Shown here: positions 34,011 through 44,210 of the stretch, piece by piece
How positions within the stretch are numbered: the first letter of the stretch is position 1
Layout of the letters: the number at the start of each line of letters is the position of its first letter
Origin: Nitratireductor arenosus
GTDB taxonomy: Bacteria; Pseudomonadota; Alphaproteobacteria; Rhizobiales; Rhizobiaceae
DNA: 64,000 nucleotides
Assembly (NCBI RefSeq): GCF_009742725.1
Contig: NZ_WPHG01000002.1
Location: forward strand, 310,001 to 374,000
Reading direction: 5' to 3'
Position numbers and translations under genes: made by a program
The notes under the pieces: generated by a model
Told to the model about the DNA's origin: nothing
What the model saw: only the letters and a program-made list of their open reading frames with translations
Database searches by the model: none

Positions 34011-35312
34011 CTAAAGAAACTCGCGGACCTTCTTGCCGGCCTTGAGCATGCGCAGCGGATTGATGGCGCCGCCTTTGCGCCTGACTTCGTAATGCAGGTG
34101 CGGGCCGGTCGAGCGGCCGGAACTGCCGACCTTGCCGACGATGGTGCCGCTTTCGATCTTTTCGCCCTTGCGGACCAGCACCTTGCTCATATGGGCGTAA
34201 CGTGTGGTCAGGCCGCCGCCATGGTCGATCTCGACCATGCGGCCATAGCCGCCGTTCCATCCTGCCTTCACGACCACGCCGGCGCCGGTGGAACGTACCG
34301 GATGGCCGGTGCGGGCGCGAAAATCCATGCCGCTATGATGGGCCGGCCGGCCAAGGAGCGGGTCCTTGCGCACGCCGAAGCTGCTTGTAACGGGCTGGCC
34401 GGGCATGGGGTTGCCGATCGGAAACCGTCTTGCCGCGGCCTTGATGGCGTCGAGCGTGTTGAGCGCGTCGTCGAGCTCGACCACTTCGGCCTCGAAAGCC
34501 GCCGGCGCCTCGAATGAGACCAACGGCCCGCCGACATCCCTTTCGCCATAGCTGGCGTCGAGCGAAAGGCCCGCGGATTTGAGCGCGTCGGAAATCGATT
34601 CGGCCGTCTGGTAGGCATTTTCGGTGAGATCGCGGATGCGCGTGATCTGCTGGGTTTCGATCCGGCGCAAGGACTGGTTGATCTGGACGAATATCCGATC
34701 CGCCTCGTCGGCGACCGAACCGGTCGTCAACGGGTCGGGTGCGGCGGCGGCGAAGCCGTCGAGCGCGGTGACGGCGGCGGTTTTTTCAGCCGCCGCCGCG
34801 TAGCCCGTCATTGTCGACAAATCGGCGCGCAGATCCGGTTTCTGCGACGGCAATGGCGCGCTCCTGGGAAGGCGTTCGCCGCTGGCGCGTTCGAGCAGGG
34901 GGCGCAGCCTTCCGTCGCGGGCGGTGAGTTCGGCCTGGCGTCCCAGAAGCTCCGCGACCTTGTTTTCCATCAATTGCTGATCGAGCAACTGCCGGCTGGT
35001 GATCCGGTCGACCTGCGCGCGCAGCGCCGAAATGCGGTCCTCATAGGCCTGCTGAAGCCGTGCCTGGCGCGCGACCGTGGCGCCGATCAGGTCGTCGCGC
35101 AGGACCAGATAGGAGGTGGCGAGCAGATAGCCGATGGCAAAGGCGGCGATGACCGAGCCGGCAAGCGCGGCTACCCATGGCCTGACCGTGAAATGGCGTA
35201 TCTGGTCGCCACGGGCGATGATGACGGTATGCGGTTCCGTGCGTTTGCCGAAAACCGGGGGCGTGCGTGGTTCTGTCACTGATACGAAATCCAGACTGCG
35301 CTCAAACTCCAC
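34011..35312 (-). CDS. M23-family peptidoglycan peptidase with coiled-coil domain
   Basis: 433 residues from GTG 35312 (no strong ribosome-binding site). A cytoplasmic tail, one transmembrane segment (WVAALAGSVIAAFAIGYLLA), a coiled-coil stretch (residues 80-145), a low-complexity linker, and a LytM/M23 domain near the C-terminus: SSFGVRKDPLL, HHSGMDFRARTGHPV with the zinc His and Asp, and the active block GPHLHYEVRRKGG (HxH). The intact zinc ligands predict an active endopeptidase cutting peptidoglycan cross-links. The 225-base gap before the pRiA4b gene contains nothing I can name. Confidence 0.9.
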   Translation of the reverse strand: MEFERSLDFVSVTEPRTPPVFGKRTEPHTVIIARGDQIRHFTVRPWVAALAGSVIAAFAIGYLLATSYLVLRDDLIGATVARQARLQQAYEDRISALRAQVDRITSRQLLDQQLMENKVAELLGRQAELTARDGRLRPLLERASGERLPRSAPLPSQKPDLRADLSTMTGYAAAAEKTAAVTALDGFAAAAPDPLTTGSVADEADRIFVQINQSLRRIETQQITRIRDLTENAYQTAESISDALKSAGLSLDASYGERDVGGPLVSFEAPAAFEAEVVELDDALNTLDAIKAAARRFPIGNPMPGQPVTSSFGVRKDPLLGRPAHHSGMDFRARTGHPVRSTGAGVVVKAGWNGGYGRMVEIDHGGGLTTRYAHMSKVLVRKGEKIESGTIVGKVGSSGRSTGPHLHYEVRRKGGAINPLRMLKAGKKVREFL

Positions 35313-35411
35313 GTCCAGTACACATTATTAGGGTTAATAAACTTTTGCCCGGGGCCCCTCCGGAGCTGGAAAATCCGGCGGTCCTGTCCCCAAATTACGC
35401 CCGAGACCGGC

Positions 35412-36266
35412 TCAGGCGTTCGATGTCGCGGTCAGGGAGCGATAAAACAGCGGCGTCAGTCCGGCTTCGGCCCGTGCGCGGTCGTTGAAGGGCGGCTTGA
35501 GGTCGCCGCGAAAATTGGCCCGTACAAGCTCGCGGAAGCGCCGGGCGGGATCGGTGCGCTCGCGGGCGCAATAAAATCGGAACCATTTGGCCCCGATCGC
35601 GACGTGCTTCTTCTCGTCGGTGTAGATGATATTGAGGATCGCGGCCGTCTGGCGATCGCCGGTCTCGGTCATCTTGTCGATCAGCGACGGGGTGACGTCG
35701 AGGCCGCGCGCCTCCAGGATCAGCGGCACGACCGCCAGCCTGGCATAAAGGTCGTTGCGGGTCTGGTGGGCGGCCTCCCACAGGCCGCCATGCGCCGACA
35801 GATCGCCATAGTCGGCGCCCAGTTCGCGCAGCCGCGCTCGCAGCAGCGAGAAATGCTTGGCCTCCTCGAAGGCGACCTGCATCCAGCCGTCGAAAAAGCT
35901 AGCCGGCGGGCGTTCGGGCGCGAAACGGGCGACGATGTCGAGCGCCAGGTCGATGGCGTTGAGTTCGATATGGGCAAGCGCGTGGATCAGGGCGATCCGG
36001 CCGCGCAGGCTGTTCAGCGTGCGCCTGGCGACCCTGCGGGGATCAACCAGTTCCGGCTTGGCCGGCCGTCCCGGACGATCGGGAACGGGCGGGTCGCCCG
36101 GCCGCATGAGGGACATGGTACGCGCCGACCAGCGCGCGTGCACGGCGCGCACAATCGCCACCTTGCGGTCGAGGTCGGGCGCGGCAACTGCCTCGACGCA
36201 ACCGCCGCGGAGGCTGTCGAAACTGTCGTCACCGGCAGTCTTCGCCACAGCGGCCGGCGGGCTCAC
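35412..36266 (-). CDS. DUF455 family ferritin-like protein
   Basis: 284 residues from GTG 36266, which overlaps the bcp stop codon by four bases (GTGA). A four-helix bundle carries the carboxylate-bridged di-iron ligands: HALAHIELNAID, QVAFEEAKHFSLL, LILEARGLD and YTDEKKHVAIG. The pattern resembles MiaE-type monooxygenases and the uncharacterised DUF455. Translational coupling to bcp suggests an oxidative-stress or iron-related link, which is inference. Confidence 0.85.
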   Translation of the reverse strand: MSPPAAVAKTAGDDSFDSLRGGCVEAVAAPDLDRKVAIVRAVHARWSARTMSLMRPGDPPVPDRPGRPAKPELVDPRRVARRTLNSLRGRIALIHALAHIELNAIDLALDIVARFAPERPPASFFDGWMQVAFEEAKHFSLLRARLRELGADYGDLSAHGGLWEAAHQTRNDLYARLAVVPLILEARGLDVTPSLIDKMTETGDRQTAAILNIIYTDEKKHVAIGAKWFRFYCARERTDPARRFRELVRANFRGDLKPPFNDRARAEAGLTPLFYRSLTATSNA

Positions 36267-36730
36267 AGCGCTCTCGTGGCCTCAAGCACCGCGGCGGCGT
36301 GGTTGGCGACCTTGACCTTGTTCCAGACCCGCGCGACACGGCCGTCCCTGTCGATCAGGATGGTGGTGCGTTCCACGCCCATGAACTTGCGCCCATACAT
36401 GCTCTTTTCGACCCACACGCCGTAATCCCCGATCGCGCTCTTGTCTTCGTCGGCGACAAGAATGATCGAAAGTCCGTGCTTTGCCTTGAATTTGTCATGA
36501 CTTTTTGCGCTATCCGGCGATATTCCGATGACGGTGGCACCGGCTTTTTCGAATTCGGGCAGGAGCGTGGAAAAATCCTTTCCTTCCGTGGTGCAGCCGC
36601 TCGTGTCGTCCTTCGGGTAGAAATAGACAATGACGGGCTTTCCACGCAGGTCCGAAAGCCTGAGCGAGCCGCCGCTATCGCGCGGCAGATCGAAGTCGGG
36701 TGCCTGCTGGCCGATTTCTGGCTGAGCCAT
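36263..36730 (-). CDS. bcp: peroxiredoxin, Bcp/PrxQ family (one-Cys form)
   Basis: 155 residues from ATG 36730 (AAAGGAC upstream). VIVYFYPKDDTSGCTTEGKD contains the peroxidatic Cys46. The resolving Cys found five residues later in many Bcp proteins is absent, and the chain holds only this one Cys, so a 1-Cys mechanism with an external thiol is expected. It reduces hydroperoxides in the cytoplasm and is the first gene of a pair with DUF455. Confidence 0.9.
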   Translation of the reverse strand: MAQPEIGQQAPDFDLPRDSGGSLRLSDLRGKPVIVYFYPKDDTSGCTTEGKDFSTLLPEFEKAGATVIGISPDSAKSHDKFKAKHGLSIILVADEDKSAIGDYGVWVEKSMYGRKFMGVERTTILIDRDGRVARVWNKVKVANHAAAVLEATRAL

Positions 36731-36826
36731 GGACTTGTCCTTTCTTTCTCGGTGACCGGGTTCGCGAAGGCCATATAATGCAATCCATGGATTCGTCCAT
36801 GCCAAGAGGGCGAGACGGTCGTCGAG

Positions 36827-39800
36827 GTGAACAAGGGCACCGAAAAACATCAGTGGGTTCGGTTTCGGCGCGAGGATATCCGCGCGCTGGATTCCTTGCC
36901 GTCGGCCGCCTCGCTCGAAGAGCGGCCGCGCCGCGCGCGCCGTTTTGTGCCGCGCTGGGCGATGGCCGGGCTGATCGCGGGTTTTGTGATCGTGGCGGCC
37001 GCGCTGGGGGCGCTCTATCTCGCCGGCACGATGGGGCTCGGCTCGGAGCGATTGCGCGACGAGGCGCAGAAGGCGTTGTCGTCGACCCTGGGCGTTCCGG
37101 TCGAGCTGTCGTCTGGTCCGGCGCGGTTTTCGCTGAGTGGCGGCCGGTTCATCGCGCTGGAGGTTCCCGAGGTCAGCGTGTCGATTGCCTCGCAGCACGC
37201 CAGTTTCGCCGATATCGGTGCCCTGCGGCTCGGCCTCGACCTGGGCGCGCTGCTGAGCGGACGTCTCGCCATCGACCGGATCGAACTCGGCAATGCCAGG
37301 ATCGCGCCCGGTGCGCTGCCCGGTGGCGGGGACGGCGACCTCCTTGGCCGCGTGACGAACGCGCATGGGCTGATCGAGCCGGACCGGGTGCTATCGCTCG
37401 TCTTCGGCGCGGTCGAGCAAGCGCTCGATATGTTGGGGGCCCGCGCGACGCGCCTGATTTCGCTGAGAAATGTGGAGTTCGCGCTGGATGACAGCCATGC
37501 CGTCGTCATCCGCAGCGCCGACCTGACCGGCGACAGTACGGAAATGGTGAGAATCGAGGGCGAGTTCGTCGTGGCGGGCCGGCCACTCACGGTTTCGGCC
37601 GAGGCATCGCGTGTCGGCGGCGATCGGCCCGGGCTCGACTTCCAGCTGCGCGCGAATGTCGCGCCGGCGCCCGCGGCCGGGCAAGCCGGCGACAAGGCTG
37701 AGCCCGCCGCGTCGCCGCTGGTGGAGGGCAGCGGTGTCGTAACCCTGAAAGGCACGCGCTCGGCGCTCGGCGGGCCGGATCGTCTGCAGGTCGGCCTCGC
37801 GACGGCCGACCTGGTCGTATCGGTGCCCGACAGCACGCCGGTCAGCGGCAAGGTCGACATCGCGGCGGCTTTGGTCGCGGGAACGGGAAAGGTCGAGTTC
37901 AGCCGGATCGACGTCCGCACGGGACGGTCGCGTTTCCTGTTCAACGGGGCGGCCGGGCCGGTTCCGGATCCCAAGCCGGGAAGCGAACCGGCCTATCGTT
38001 ACGAGTTCGTCAGCGACCAGTCGCGCGCCGCCGTTGCGGACGTGCCGGAGCCGAGCCTGACATTTCTTGCTCGGCTCGCCGGCCGCTACCGTCCCAAAAC
38101 CGGCTTGCTGACCGCCTCCGAGATCGGAGTGCGTACCGGTCGAGGGGAATTGTTGGCCCGCGCCTCGATGCGGTTTTTCGCCGACATGGCGCCGTCGATC
38201 GTGTTTGCCATGGACGTGCCGTCGATGCCGGTCGCCCATGTCAAGCAATTGTGGCCGACGGAAACCGCGCCGGGCGCGCGCGCCTGGGTGATCGCGAACG
38301 TCTTCGGCGGGACAATCACCGACAGCCATGTGCGCCTGAAAGTGGAGGCCGGCCGTCTGGGCAACGGCGTCGCGCTGTCGGGCGAGGAGGTGAACGGGCG
38401 CTTCCGTGTCGAGGATGCGCGCTTCGACATCACCGGCGACCTGCCGCCCGTGCGCGACGCGTTCGGCACCGTCGATTTCCGGGGCAACGCAGTCGATATA
38501 ACACTCGATTCGGGGACCGTGTTCATGCCGACCGGGCGCACGGTCGCCGCAAGCAACGGAACCTTCGGGATCGCGGATGCGGGCGCCCACCCCTTGATCG
38601 GCACAATGCAAATCGACGTTTCCGGCATCGCCCCTTCGATCATCGAGTTCGCGTCCTACAAGCCGATCGACGCGATGCGCCATTTGCGTTTCGAACCGAC
38701 GGATTTTTCTGGCGATGTCAGCGGACAGGTCTGGGCGGAGATCCCGCTGCAGAAGGACGTTCCGATCGAAAGCCTCGACTGGAAAGTGTCGCTCGACTAC
38801 CAGGGCCTGGCCCTGGCCGAGCCGATCGACGGCCAGCAGGTGAGCGAGGCGCAGGGATCGATCGTGGTCGATCCGCAAAAGGCGGTCATCGAGGCCAAGG
38901 CGCGCCTCAACGGTCTTCCGGCGACAATCAGCATGACGGAGCCGCTCGACAGCGCCGCGCCCGGTCGTGCCCGCGACATCACCTTGACCCTCGACGATGC
39001 GGCCCGCGAGAAGATCGCGCCGGAACTCAACGAGATGCTCTCCGGCGAGATCAACCTCGATGTGTCGGTGGAAGAGGGCGGTGCGCAACGGATCGTGGCC
39101 GATCTGACGAAGGCGCGGCTGCAATTTCCCTGGGTGGGCTGGAGCAAGGGTGCCGGCGTGCCGGCCAAGGCGAGCTTCGTCCTGGAGACGGATGGCAGCT
39201 CGACGCGCCTGTCGGACTTCCACCTGTCCGGCAAGAGTTTTGCCGTAGATGGCGACGTGAGGCTCGACAACGGCAGCCTGGCGAGGGCCGAGTTCGGCAA
39301 GGTCGCCCTCAACCGGGGCGACAATGTCGCGCTGACGATCGTGCGCAAGGGCGGCCGCTACGACATCGCGATCAACGGCAAGGCGTTCGATGCCCGCTCC
39401 GTCATCAAGCTCTACCTGTCCGACACCGATCAGGCCGAGGAGAGCGTGGAGCAGATTCCCGTCTCGCTGAAGGCGTCGGTGGACCGGGTGACCGGGTTCG
39501 GAGACGAGGTGCTGTCGACCGTGTCGATCGACCTCGCCGGCACCGGCACCGATGTCGGCATGTTGACGATGAAGGCCCAATCGTCGAACGGCGGCAAAAT
39601 CGCGATCGTCAACGGGACCGACGCCGGTGGCCGCACCGTCACCGTGGAATCGGGCGACGCCGGCGCGGTGCTGCGGTTCTTGAATATCTACGAATATATG
39701 CAGGGCGGGACGATCAACCTGGCGCTGGCCGCGCAAGGCAAGGGGCCGCTCAAGGGCCAGATCGACGCGCGCGAGTTCCGGATCGTCAACGAGCCCAAGC

Positions 39801-40231
39801 TGCGCTCGCTGGTGGCAACGGCTCCGCCGGAGGGCGACGGGCGCAGTCTCAACGAGGCCGTGCGCCGGGACATCGACGTGTCGAAGGCGCATTTCGATCG
39901 CGGTTACGCGATGGTGGAAAAGGGCGACGGCTACCTTTCGATCGATCGCGGCATCCTGCGCGGGCCGGTGATCGGCGCGACCTTCCGCGGCCAACTCTAC
40001 GATACCAAGGGCAATATCGGCATCGCCGGAACCTTCATGCCGGCCTACGGCTTCAACCGGCTTTTCGCGGAGATTCCGCTCCTGGGCCAGATCCTCGGCA
40101 ATGGCCGCGACCGGGGTCTGATCGGCATCACCTTCAAGCTGTCGGGCAACGCCAAATCGCCGCAGCTTCAGGTCAATCCGATTTCGGTGATCGCACCCGG
40201 CATCTTTCGCTCGATCTTCGAGTTTCGGTAG
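36827..40231 (+). CDS. large AsmA-like/DUF3971 inner-membrane protein
   Basis: 1,134 residues from GTG 36827. A single transmembrane segment (MAGLIAGFVIVAAALGALYL) is followed by a long chain of beta-rich repeats extending into the periplasm. ASYKPIDAMRHLRFEP and KDVPIESLDWKVSLDYQGLA are characteristic of the YhdP/TamB-like AsmA group, and the extreme C-terminus (IGITFKLSGNAKSPQLQVNP) closes an AsmA-like C-terminal domain. Such proteins form bridges for phospholipid transport to the outer membrane. It is convergent with tyrS, with only 31 bases between. Confidence 0.87.
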   Translation: MNKGTEKHQWVRFRREDIRALDSLPSAASLEERPRRARRFVPRWAMAGLIAGFVIVAAALGALYLAGTMGLGSERLRDEAQKALSSTLGVPVELSSGPARFSLSGGRFIALEVPEVSVSIASQHASFADIGALRLGLDLGALLSGRLAIDRIELGNARIAPGALPGGGDGDLLGRVTNAHGLIEPDRVLSLVFGAVEQALDMLGARATRLISLRNVEFALDDSHAVVIRSADLTGDSTEMVRIEGEFVVAGRPLTVSAEASRVGGDRPGLDFQLRANVAPAPAAGQAGDKAEPAASPLVEGSGVVTLKGTRSALGGPDRLQVGLATADLVVSVPDSTPVSGKVDIAAALVAGTGKVEFSRIDVRTGRSRFLFNGAAGPVPDPKPGSEPAYRYEFVSDQSRAAVADVPEPSLTFLARLAGRYRPKTGLLTASEIGVRTGRGELLARASMRFFADMAPSIVFAMDVPSMPVAHVKQLWPTETAPGARAWVIANVFGGTITDSHVRLKVEAGRLGNGVALSGEEVNGRFRVEDARFDITGDLPPVRDAFGTVDFRGNAVDITLDSGTVFMPTGRTVAASNGTFGIADAGAHPLIGTMQIDVSGIAPSIIEFASYKPIDAMRHLRFEPTDFSGDVSGQVWAEIPLQKDVPIESLDWKVSLDYQGLALAEPIDGQQVSEAQGSIVVDPQKAVIEAKARLNGLPATISMTEPLDSAAPGRARDITLTLDDAAREKIAPELNEMLSGEINLDVSVEEGGAQRIVADLTKARLQFPWVGWSKGAGVPAKASFVLETDGSSTRLSDFHLSGKSFAVDGDVRLDNGSLARAEFGKVALNRGDNVALTIVRKGGRYDIAINGKAFDARSVIKLYLSDTDQAEESVEQIPVSLKASVDRVTGFGDEVLSTVSIDLAGTGTDVGMLTMKAQSSNGGKIAIVNGTDAGGRTVTVESGDAGAVLRFLNIYEYMQGGTINLALAAQGKGPLKGQIDAREFRIVNEPKLRSLVATAPPEGDGRSLNEAVRRDIDVSKAHFDRGYAMVEKGDGYLSIDRGILRGPVIGATFRGQLYDTKGNIGIAGTFMPAYGFNRLFAEIPLLGQILGNGRDRGLIGITFKLSGNAKSPQLQVNPISVIAPGIFRSIFEFR

Positions 40232-40262
40232 GCCGGCCGCGATCGTCCGTGCGGGCGTCCGG

Positions 40263-41513
40263 TCAGGCCGGGCGCACGAGCACGTGCTTCTTGCGGCCGA
40301 CGGACAGCTTGACGACGCCGTCCCGCAGATCTGGTTCGCCGATGACGCGGCGGTCGTCGGAAACGGGCTCGTCATTGACCTTCACCGCGCCGCCCTTGAC
40401 GTGACGCCTGGCCTCGCCGTTCGAACCCGCCAATCCGGCCTTGACCAGCAGGCTGAGGAGCCCGCTTCCTTCGCCGAGTGCCGCGGCGGCGATCTCGATG
40501 GTCGGCAGGCTTTCGGCAAGCGCGCCTTCCTCGAAGGTCTTGCGGGCGGTCTCGGCCGCCGTCCCGGCTGCGTCGCGGCCATGCAGCATCGCGGTGACCT
40601 CGGTCGCCAGGACCTTCTTGGCCTCGTTGATCTCCGCTCCGCCGAGAGCAGCCAGCCGCGCGATCTCGTCGAGCGGCAGCGTCGTATAGAGCTTCAGAAA
40701 GCGGCCGACATCGGCGTCTTCGGTGTTGCGCCAATATTGCCAGAACTCGTAGGCGCCCAGCATGTCCGGGTTGAGCCACACCGCGCCATCCGCGCTCTTG
40801 CCCATCTTGGCGCCGGACGAGGTGGTCAAAAGCGGCGAGGTCAGCGCGTAGAGCTGCGGCGTGCCCATGCGGTGGCCGAGATCGATGCCGTTGATGATGT
40901 TGCCCCACTGGTCGGAGCCGCCCATCTGCAGGCGGCAGCCATAGCGCCGGTTCAGTTCCACGTAATCATAGGCCTGGAGGATCATGTAGTTGAATTCCAG
41001 GAAGGACAGCGACTGCTCGCGGTCGAGGCGGGTTTTGACCGAATCGAACGCCAGCATGCGGTTGACGGAGAAATGCCGTCCGACATCGCGCAGAAATTCG
41101 ACATAGTTGATGTCGAGCAGCCAGTCGGCATTGTCGACCATCACCGCCTCTCGCGGGCCGTCGCCGAAGGTCAGGTAGTTGGAAAACACACGCTTGATGC
41201 CGGCGATGTTGTCGGCGATCGTTTCCGGTGTCATCAGCTTGCGCGCCTCATCCTTGAAGGAGGGGTCGCCGATCATGCCGGTGCCGCCGCCCATCAGGGC
41301 GATCGGACGGTGGCCGGTCTTCTGCATCCAGTGCAGCATCATGATCTGGATCAGGCCGCCGGCATGCAGGCTGGGCGCCGTCGGATCGAAGCCGATATAG
41401 GCCGTCACGGTTTCGCTGGCGAACAGATCGTCGAGGCCGGTCTCATCGGACAATTGATGGATGAAACCGCGCTCGGACAGGGTGCGCAGGAAATCGGATT
41501 TGAACGCGGACAT
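40263..41513 (-). CDS. tyrS: tyrosine--tRNA ligase
   Basis: 416 residues from ATG 41513. The class I signatures are present: [20 protein letters not shown] (HxGH form), [16 protein letters not shown] and the KMSKS-type loop [11 protein letters not shown]. An S4 RNA-binding domain ([20 protein letters not shown]) closes the protein. A small inverted repeat (CGATGC-N7-GCATCG, 41570-41588) sits in the divergent region before the gene. Confidence 0.97.
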   Translation of the reverse strand: MSAFKSDFLRTLSERGFIHQLSDETGLDDLFASETVTAYIGFDPTAPSLHAGGLIQIMMLHWMQKTGHRPIALMGGGTGMIGDPSFKDEARKLMTPETIADNIAGIKRVFSNYLTFGDGPREAVMVDNADWLLDINYVEFLRDVGRHFSVNRMLAFDSVKTRLDREQSLSFLEFNYMILQAYDYVELNRRYGCRLQMGGSDQWGNIINGIDLGHRMGTPQLYALTSPLLTTSSGAKMGKSADGAVWLNPDMLGAYEFWQYWRNTEDADVGRFLKLYTTLPLDEIARLAALGGAEINEAKKVLATEVTAMLHGRDAAGTAAETARKTFEEGALAESLPTIEIAAAALGEGSGLLSLLVKAGLAGSNGEARRHVKGGAVKVNDEPVSDDRRVIGEPDLRDGVVKLSVGRKKHVLVRPA

Positions 41514-41640
41514 CGTCTTGACTTTCGGTGGCGTGAAAAATGCCCGGCGCGCGGCCGTGGCAATCGGGACGATGCGGCTTTAGCATCGCTTGCGGCAGAA
41601 TCACAAGAAAGTTGGGATCGCACGGGAAGGGTGGCGCGCC

Positions 41641-42768
41641 ATGACGGAGACTTGCGTGCTCGGCCTGATGAGCGGCACGTCGATGGACGGGATCGATCTG
41701 GCGCTGGTCGAGACCGACGGCGATGCGCGGGTGCGCCGTGGCGCCTCGTATTTCGTCGCCTACGAGGCCGGGTTCCGGCGCCGGCTCGAGGCGGCGCTGG
41801 AAACCGCCCGCTCGATCGAGGCGCGGCACGAGCGGCCCGGCGATCTCGCCGCGCTCGAGGACGAGATCACCAGGCGCCATGCCGTCGCCGTCAGGGCGTT
41901 CGTTGACACCCTGCCGAAATCGGGACCGAAACCGACGCTGATCGGCTTTCACGGCCAGACGGTGCTGCACCGCCCGGAACGGGCGTTGACGGTGCAACTG
42001 GGCGACGGCGCTCTGCTGGCGCGGGAAACCGGCCTGCCGGTGGTGTTCGACATGCGCGCCAACGATATGGCGCAGGGCGGCCAGGGCGCACCGTTGGTTC
42101 CGGCCTATCACGCCGCGCTCGCCAGAACGCTTCCGGCCGAGTTCGCGGGCCGGCCGCCGGTGGCGTTCGTCAATATTGGCGGCATTTCAAATATCAGCGT
42201 CGTGCCGCAACGCGGCGACCCCATCGCCTTCGACACCGGGCCGGGAAACGCCTTGATCGACCAATGGGTGGCGGGCGAGGGCGGGGTGCCGTTCGACGCC
42301 GACGGCATGATCGCGTCAGAGGGCCGGGTGCGTGGGGGCGTCGTGGAAGCCTATCTCGCCAATCCCTGGTTCGAACGCACGGGCGCGAAATCGCTCGACC
42401 GGGCCGATTTTACGCTCGAACCGGCGCGCGGGCTCGAACTTGCCGATGGCGCGCGCACGCTGGCGGCGGTCTCGGCGGCGGCGATCATGAAGGCGGTCGA
42501 AAACCTGCCCAAGACGCCACGGTTGTGGATTTTGTGCGGCGGCGGTCGGAAAAACCCGCATATCGTGGCCGATATGCGCGAGGAGGCGCAGCGGCGCGGC
42601 GCGGGTGACGTGATCCTGGCCGAGGATGCGGGGCTGGACGGCGACGCGATGGAGGCCGAGGCCTGGGCCTATCTCGCCGCGCGCTCGCGCACGGGCCTGC
42701 CGCTTACCTGGCCGACGACGACGGGCTGCCGCAAGCCGGCAAGCGGCGGCGTTTTGGCGCTTCCCTGA
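41641..42768 (+). CDS. anmK: anhydro-N-acetylmuramic acid kinase
   Basis: 375 residues from ATG 41641 (AAGGGTGG upstream). The kinase fold begins with LGLMSGTSMDGIDLALVETD, continues with IGFHGQTVLHRP and INIGGISNISVVP-like blocks, and ends with LCGGGRKNPH and ILAEDAGLDGDAMEAEAWAY. It phosphorylates and opens anhydro-MurNAc in cell-wall recycling. Placement next to tyrS is common in alphaproteobacteria. Confidence 0.95.
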   Translation: MTETCVLGLMSGTSMDGIDLALVETDGDARVRRGASYFVAYEAGFRRRLEAALETARSIEARHERPGDLAALEDEITRRHAVAVRAFVDTLPKSGPKPTLIGFHGQTVLHRPERALTVQLGDGALLARETGLPVVFDMRANDMAQGGQGAPLVPAYHAALARTLPAEFAGRPPVAFVNIGGISNISVVPQRGDPIAFDTGPGNALIDQWVAGEGGVPFDADGMIASEGRVRGGVVEAYLANPWFERTGAKSLDRADFTLEPARGLELADGARTLAAVSAAAIMKAVENLPKTPRLWILCGGGRKNPHIVADMREEAQRRGAGDVILAEDAGLDGDAMEAEAWAYLAARSRTGLPLTWPTTTGCRKPASGGVLALP

Positions 42769-42790
42769 CAGCGCGGACTTGGCGGGCGCG

Positions 42791-43441
42791 TCAGCCTTCG
42801 CGGCGAGAATGGGCGCGGACAAGCCCGGCGACTTTTTGCGCGTCCGGGGCGGTTTCGCTCTCCAGGCCCGCGGCGACGCCGAGGCGATCGACTTCGGACC
42901 GGTTCTGGCTGACCTTCCATTTGCCTTCGATCGAGGCGATTTCGATCTCCAAGCCGACAATGCCGCCGATCTGGGCGTCGACGAAGCGTTGCGGCGCGTC
43001 GCTCACCGCCCAGGGCTCGGCGCGGTGGTCTTCGTGCATTCGGGTCAGATCGCCGATCTGGCGTGCCAGCCAGTCCCTGTCCTCGATGATCGCCGGTCTG
43101 CCGCGCGCCTGGACGATGGCATAATTCCAGGTCGGCACGACCTTGCCGGTCTCGCGCTTGGTTGCATACCAGGAGGGTGTCACATAGGCGTTTGCACCCT
43201 GGAACACGGCCAATACCGGTCTTTGCGGCCGGTCGACAATCAGCCTCCAGTGCGGGTTGGCACGCGACAGATGCGCGCGCAACGTGCCGTTTCCTCCCCT
43301 GTCGACGTCGAGCAGGAAGGGCAGGGGGTCGGCGACCGGGCCCTGCGGCCCGGCGGTTACGAGAAGTCCGAGCGGGTGCGCCCGGATCAGATCGTGCAGG
43401 ACATCAAGCCGTTGTTCGCGGAAATGCGGCGGCTGATACAT
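42791..43441 (-). CDS. PaiB-type FMN-binding negative transcriptional regulator
   Basis: 216 residues from ATG 43441. The opening MYQPPHFREQRLDVLHDLIR and then AYVTPSWYATKRETGKVVPT are the classic PaiB motifs of the split-barrel flavin-binding fold. Bacillus PaiB represses protease and sporulation genes, but many homologues are unassigned. It runs 10 bases behind the alpha/beta hydrolase on the same strand. Confidence 0.88.
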   Translation of the reverse strand: MYQPPHFREQRLDVLHDLIRAHPLGLLVTAGPQGPVADPLPFLLDVDRGGNGTLRAHLSRANPHWRLIVDRPQRPVLAVFQGANAYVTPSWYATKRETGKVVPTWNYAIVQARGRPAIIEDRDWLARQIGDLTRMHEDHRAEPWAVSDAPQRFVDAQIGGIVGLEIEIASIEGKWKVSQNRSEVDRLGVAAGLESETAPDAQKVAGLVRAHSRREG

Positions 43442-43451
43442 CCCGCGCGCC

Positions 43452-44126
43452 TTATCTCAGCCGCTTCGGCCGTGGTTCGGCCAATTCGCCGGCAAGGCGC
43501 CGGTCGAGATAGTCCGAGCAGTCGCCGATCAGATCGTCGGCGTGGCTGGTGAAGAAGTGGTTCGCCCCTTCCAGCGTCTTTTGGGTGATGGTGATGCCCT
43601 TTTGGGTGTGCAGCTTGTCGACTAGCGTCTGCACGTCCTTGGGTGGCGCGACCTTGTCGGCATCGCCGTGGATGATGAGACCCGACGACGGGCACGGCGC
43701 CAGGAAGGAGAAGTCGTAAATATTGGGCTGCGGCGCGATCGAGATGAAACCCTCGATCTCGGGACGGCGCATCAGCAATTGCATGCCGATCCAGGCGCCG
43801 AACGAATAACCGGCCACCCAGCAATTCTTCGAATCGGGATGCAGCGACTGCACCCAGTCGAGCGCGGCCGCCGCGTCGGACAATTCTCCAGTGCCGTGGT
43901 CGAACTGACCCTGGCTGCGGCCGATGCCGCGGAAATTGAAACGCAAGGTGGTGAAATCGCGCTTCTGGAACATGTAAAACAGATCGTAGACGATCTTGTT
44001 GTTCATCGTGCCGCCGAATTGCGGGTGCGGATGCAGCACCAGGGCAATCGGGGCGTTTTTTTCCTTTGACGGCTGGTAGCGGCCTTCCAGGCGGCCATCC
44101 GGTCCGGCAAAAATCACTTCGGGCAT
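43452..44126 (-). CDS. alpha/beta hydrolase of the COG2945 type
   Basis: 224 residues from ATG 44126. It begins VIFAGPDGRLEGRYQP and contains LHPHPQFGGTMNNKIVYDLF, with the oxyanion region and the nucleophile elbow GYSFGAWIG. The His is found in the final ANHFFTSHADDLIG. Family enzymes hydrolyse esters or amides of unassigned substrates. It is probably translated with the PaiB-like gene. Confidence 0.87.
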   Translation of the reverse strand: MPEVIFAGPDGRLEGRYQPSKEKNAPIALVLHPHPQFGGTMNNKIVYDLFYMFQKRDFTTLRFNFRGIGRSQGQFDHGTGELSDAAAALDWVQSLHPDSKNCWVAGYSFGAWIGMQLLMRRPEIEGFISIAPQPNIYDFSFLAPCPSSGLIIHGDADKVAPPKDVQTLVDKLHTQKGITITQKTLEGANHFFTSHADDLIGDCSDYLDRRLAGELAEPRPKRLR

Positions 44127-44210
44127 GAATACTCCACAAACCGTCCGATCAGGACGTTATTCGGCGCCGGTCCGACCTTGACGCGGGGCCGACGCCTCCA
44201 TAGAAGCTAG

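Noticed and set aside
37391-40375. A 994-codon minus-strand frame
   Set aside because: It mirrors the AsmA-like gene, with composition like other shadow frames.
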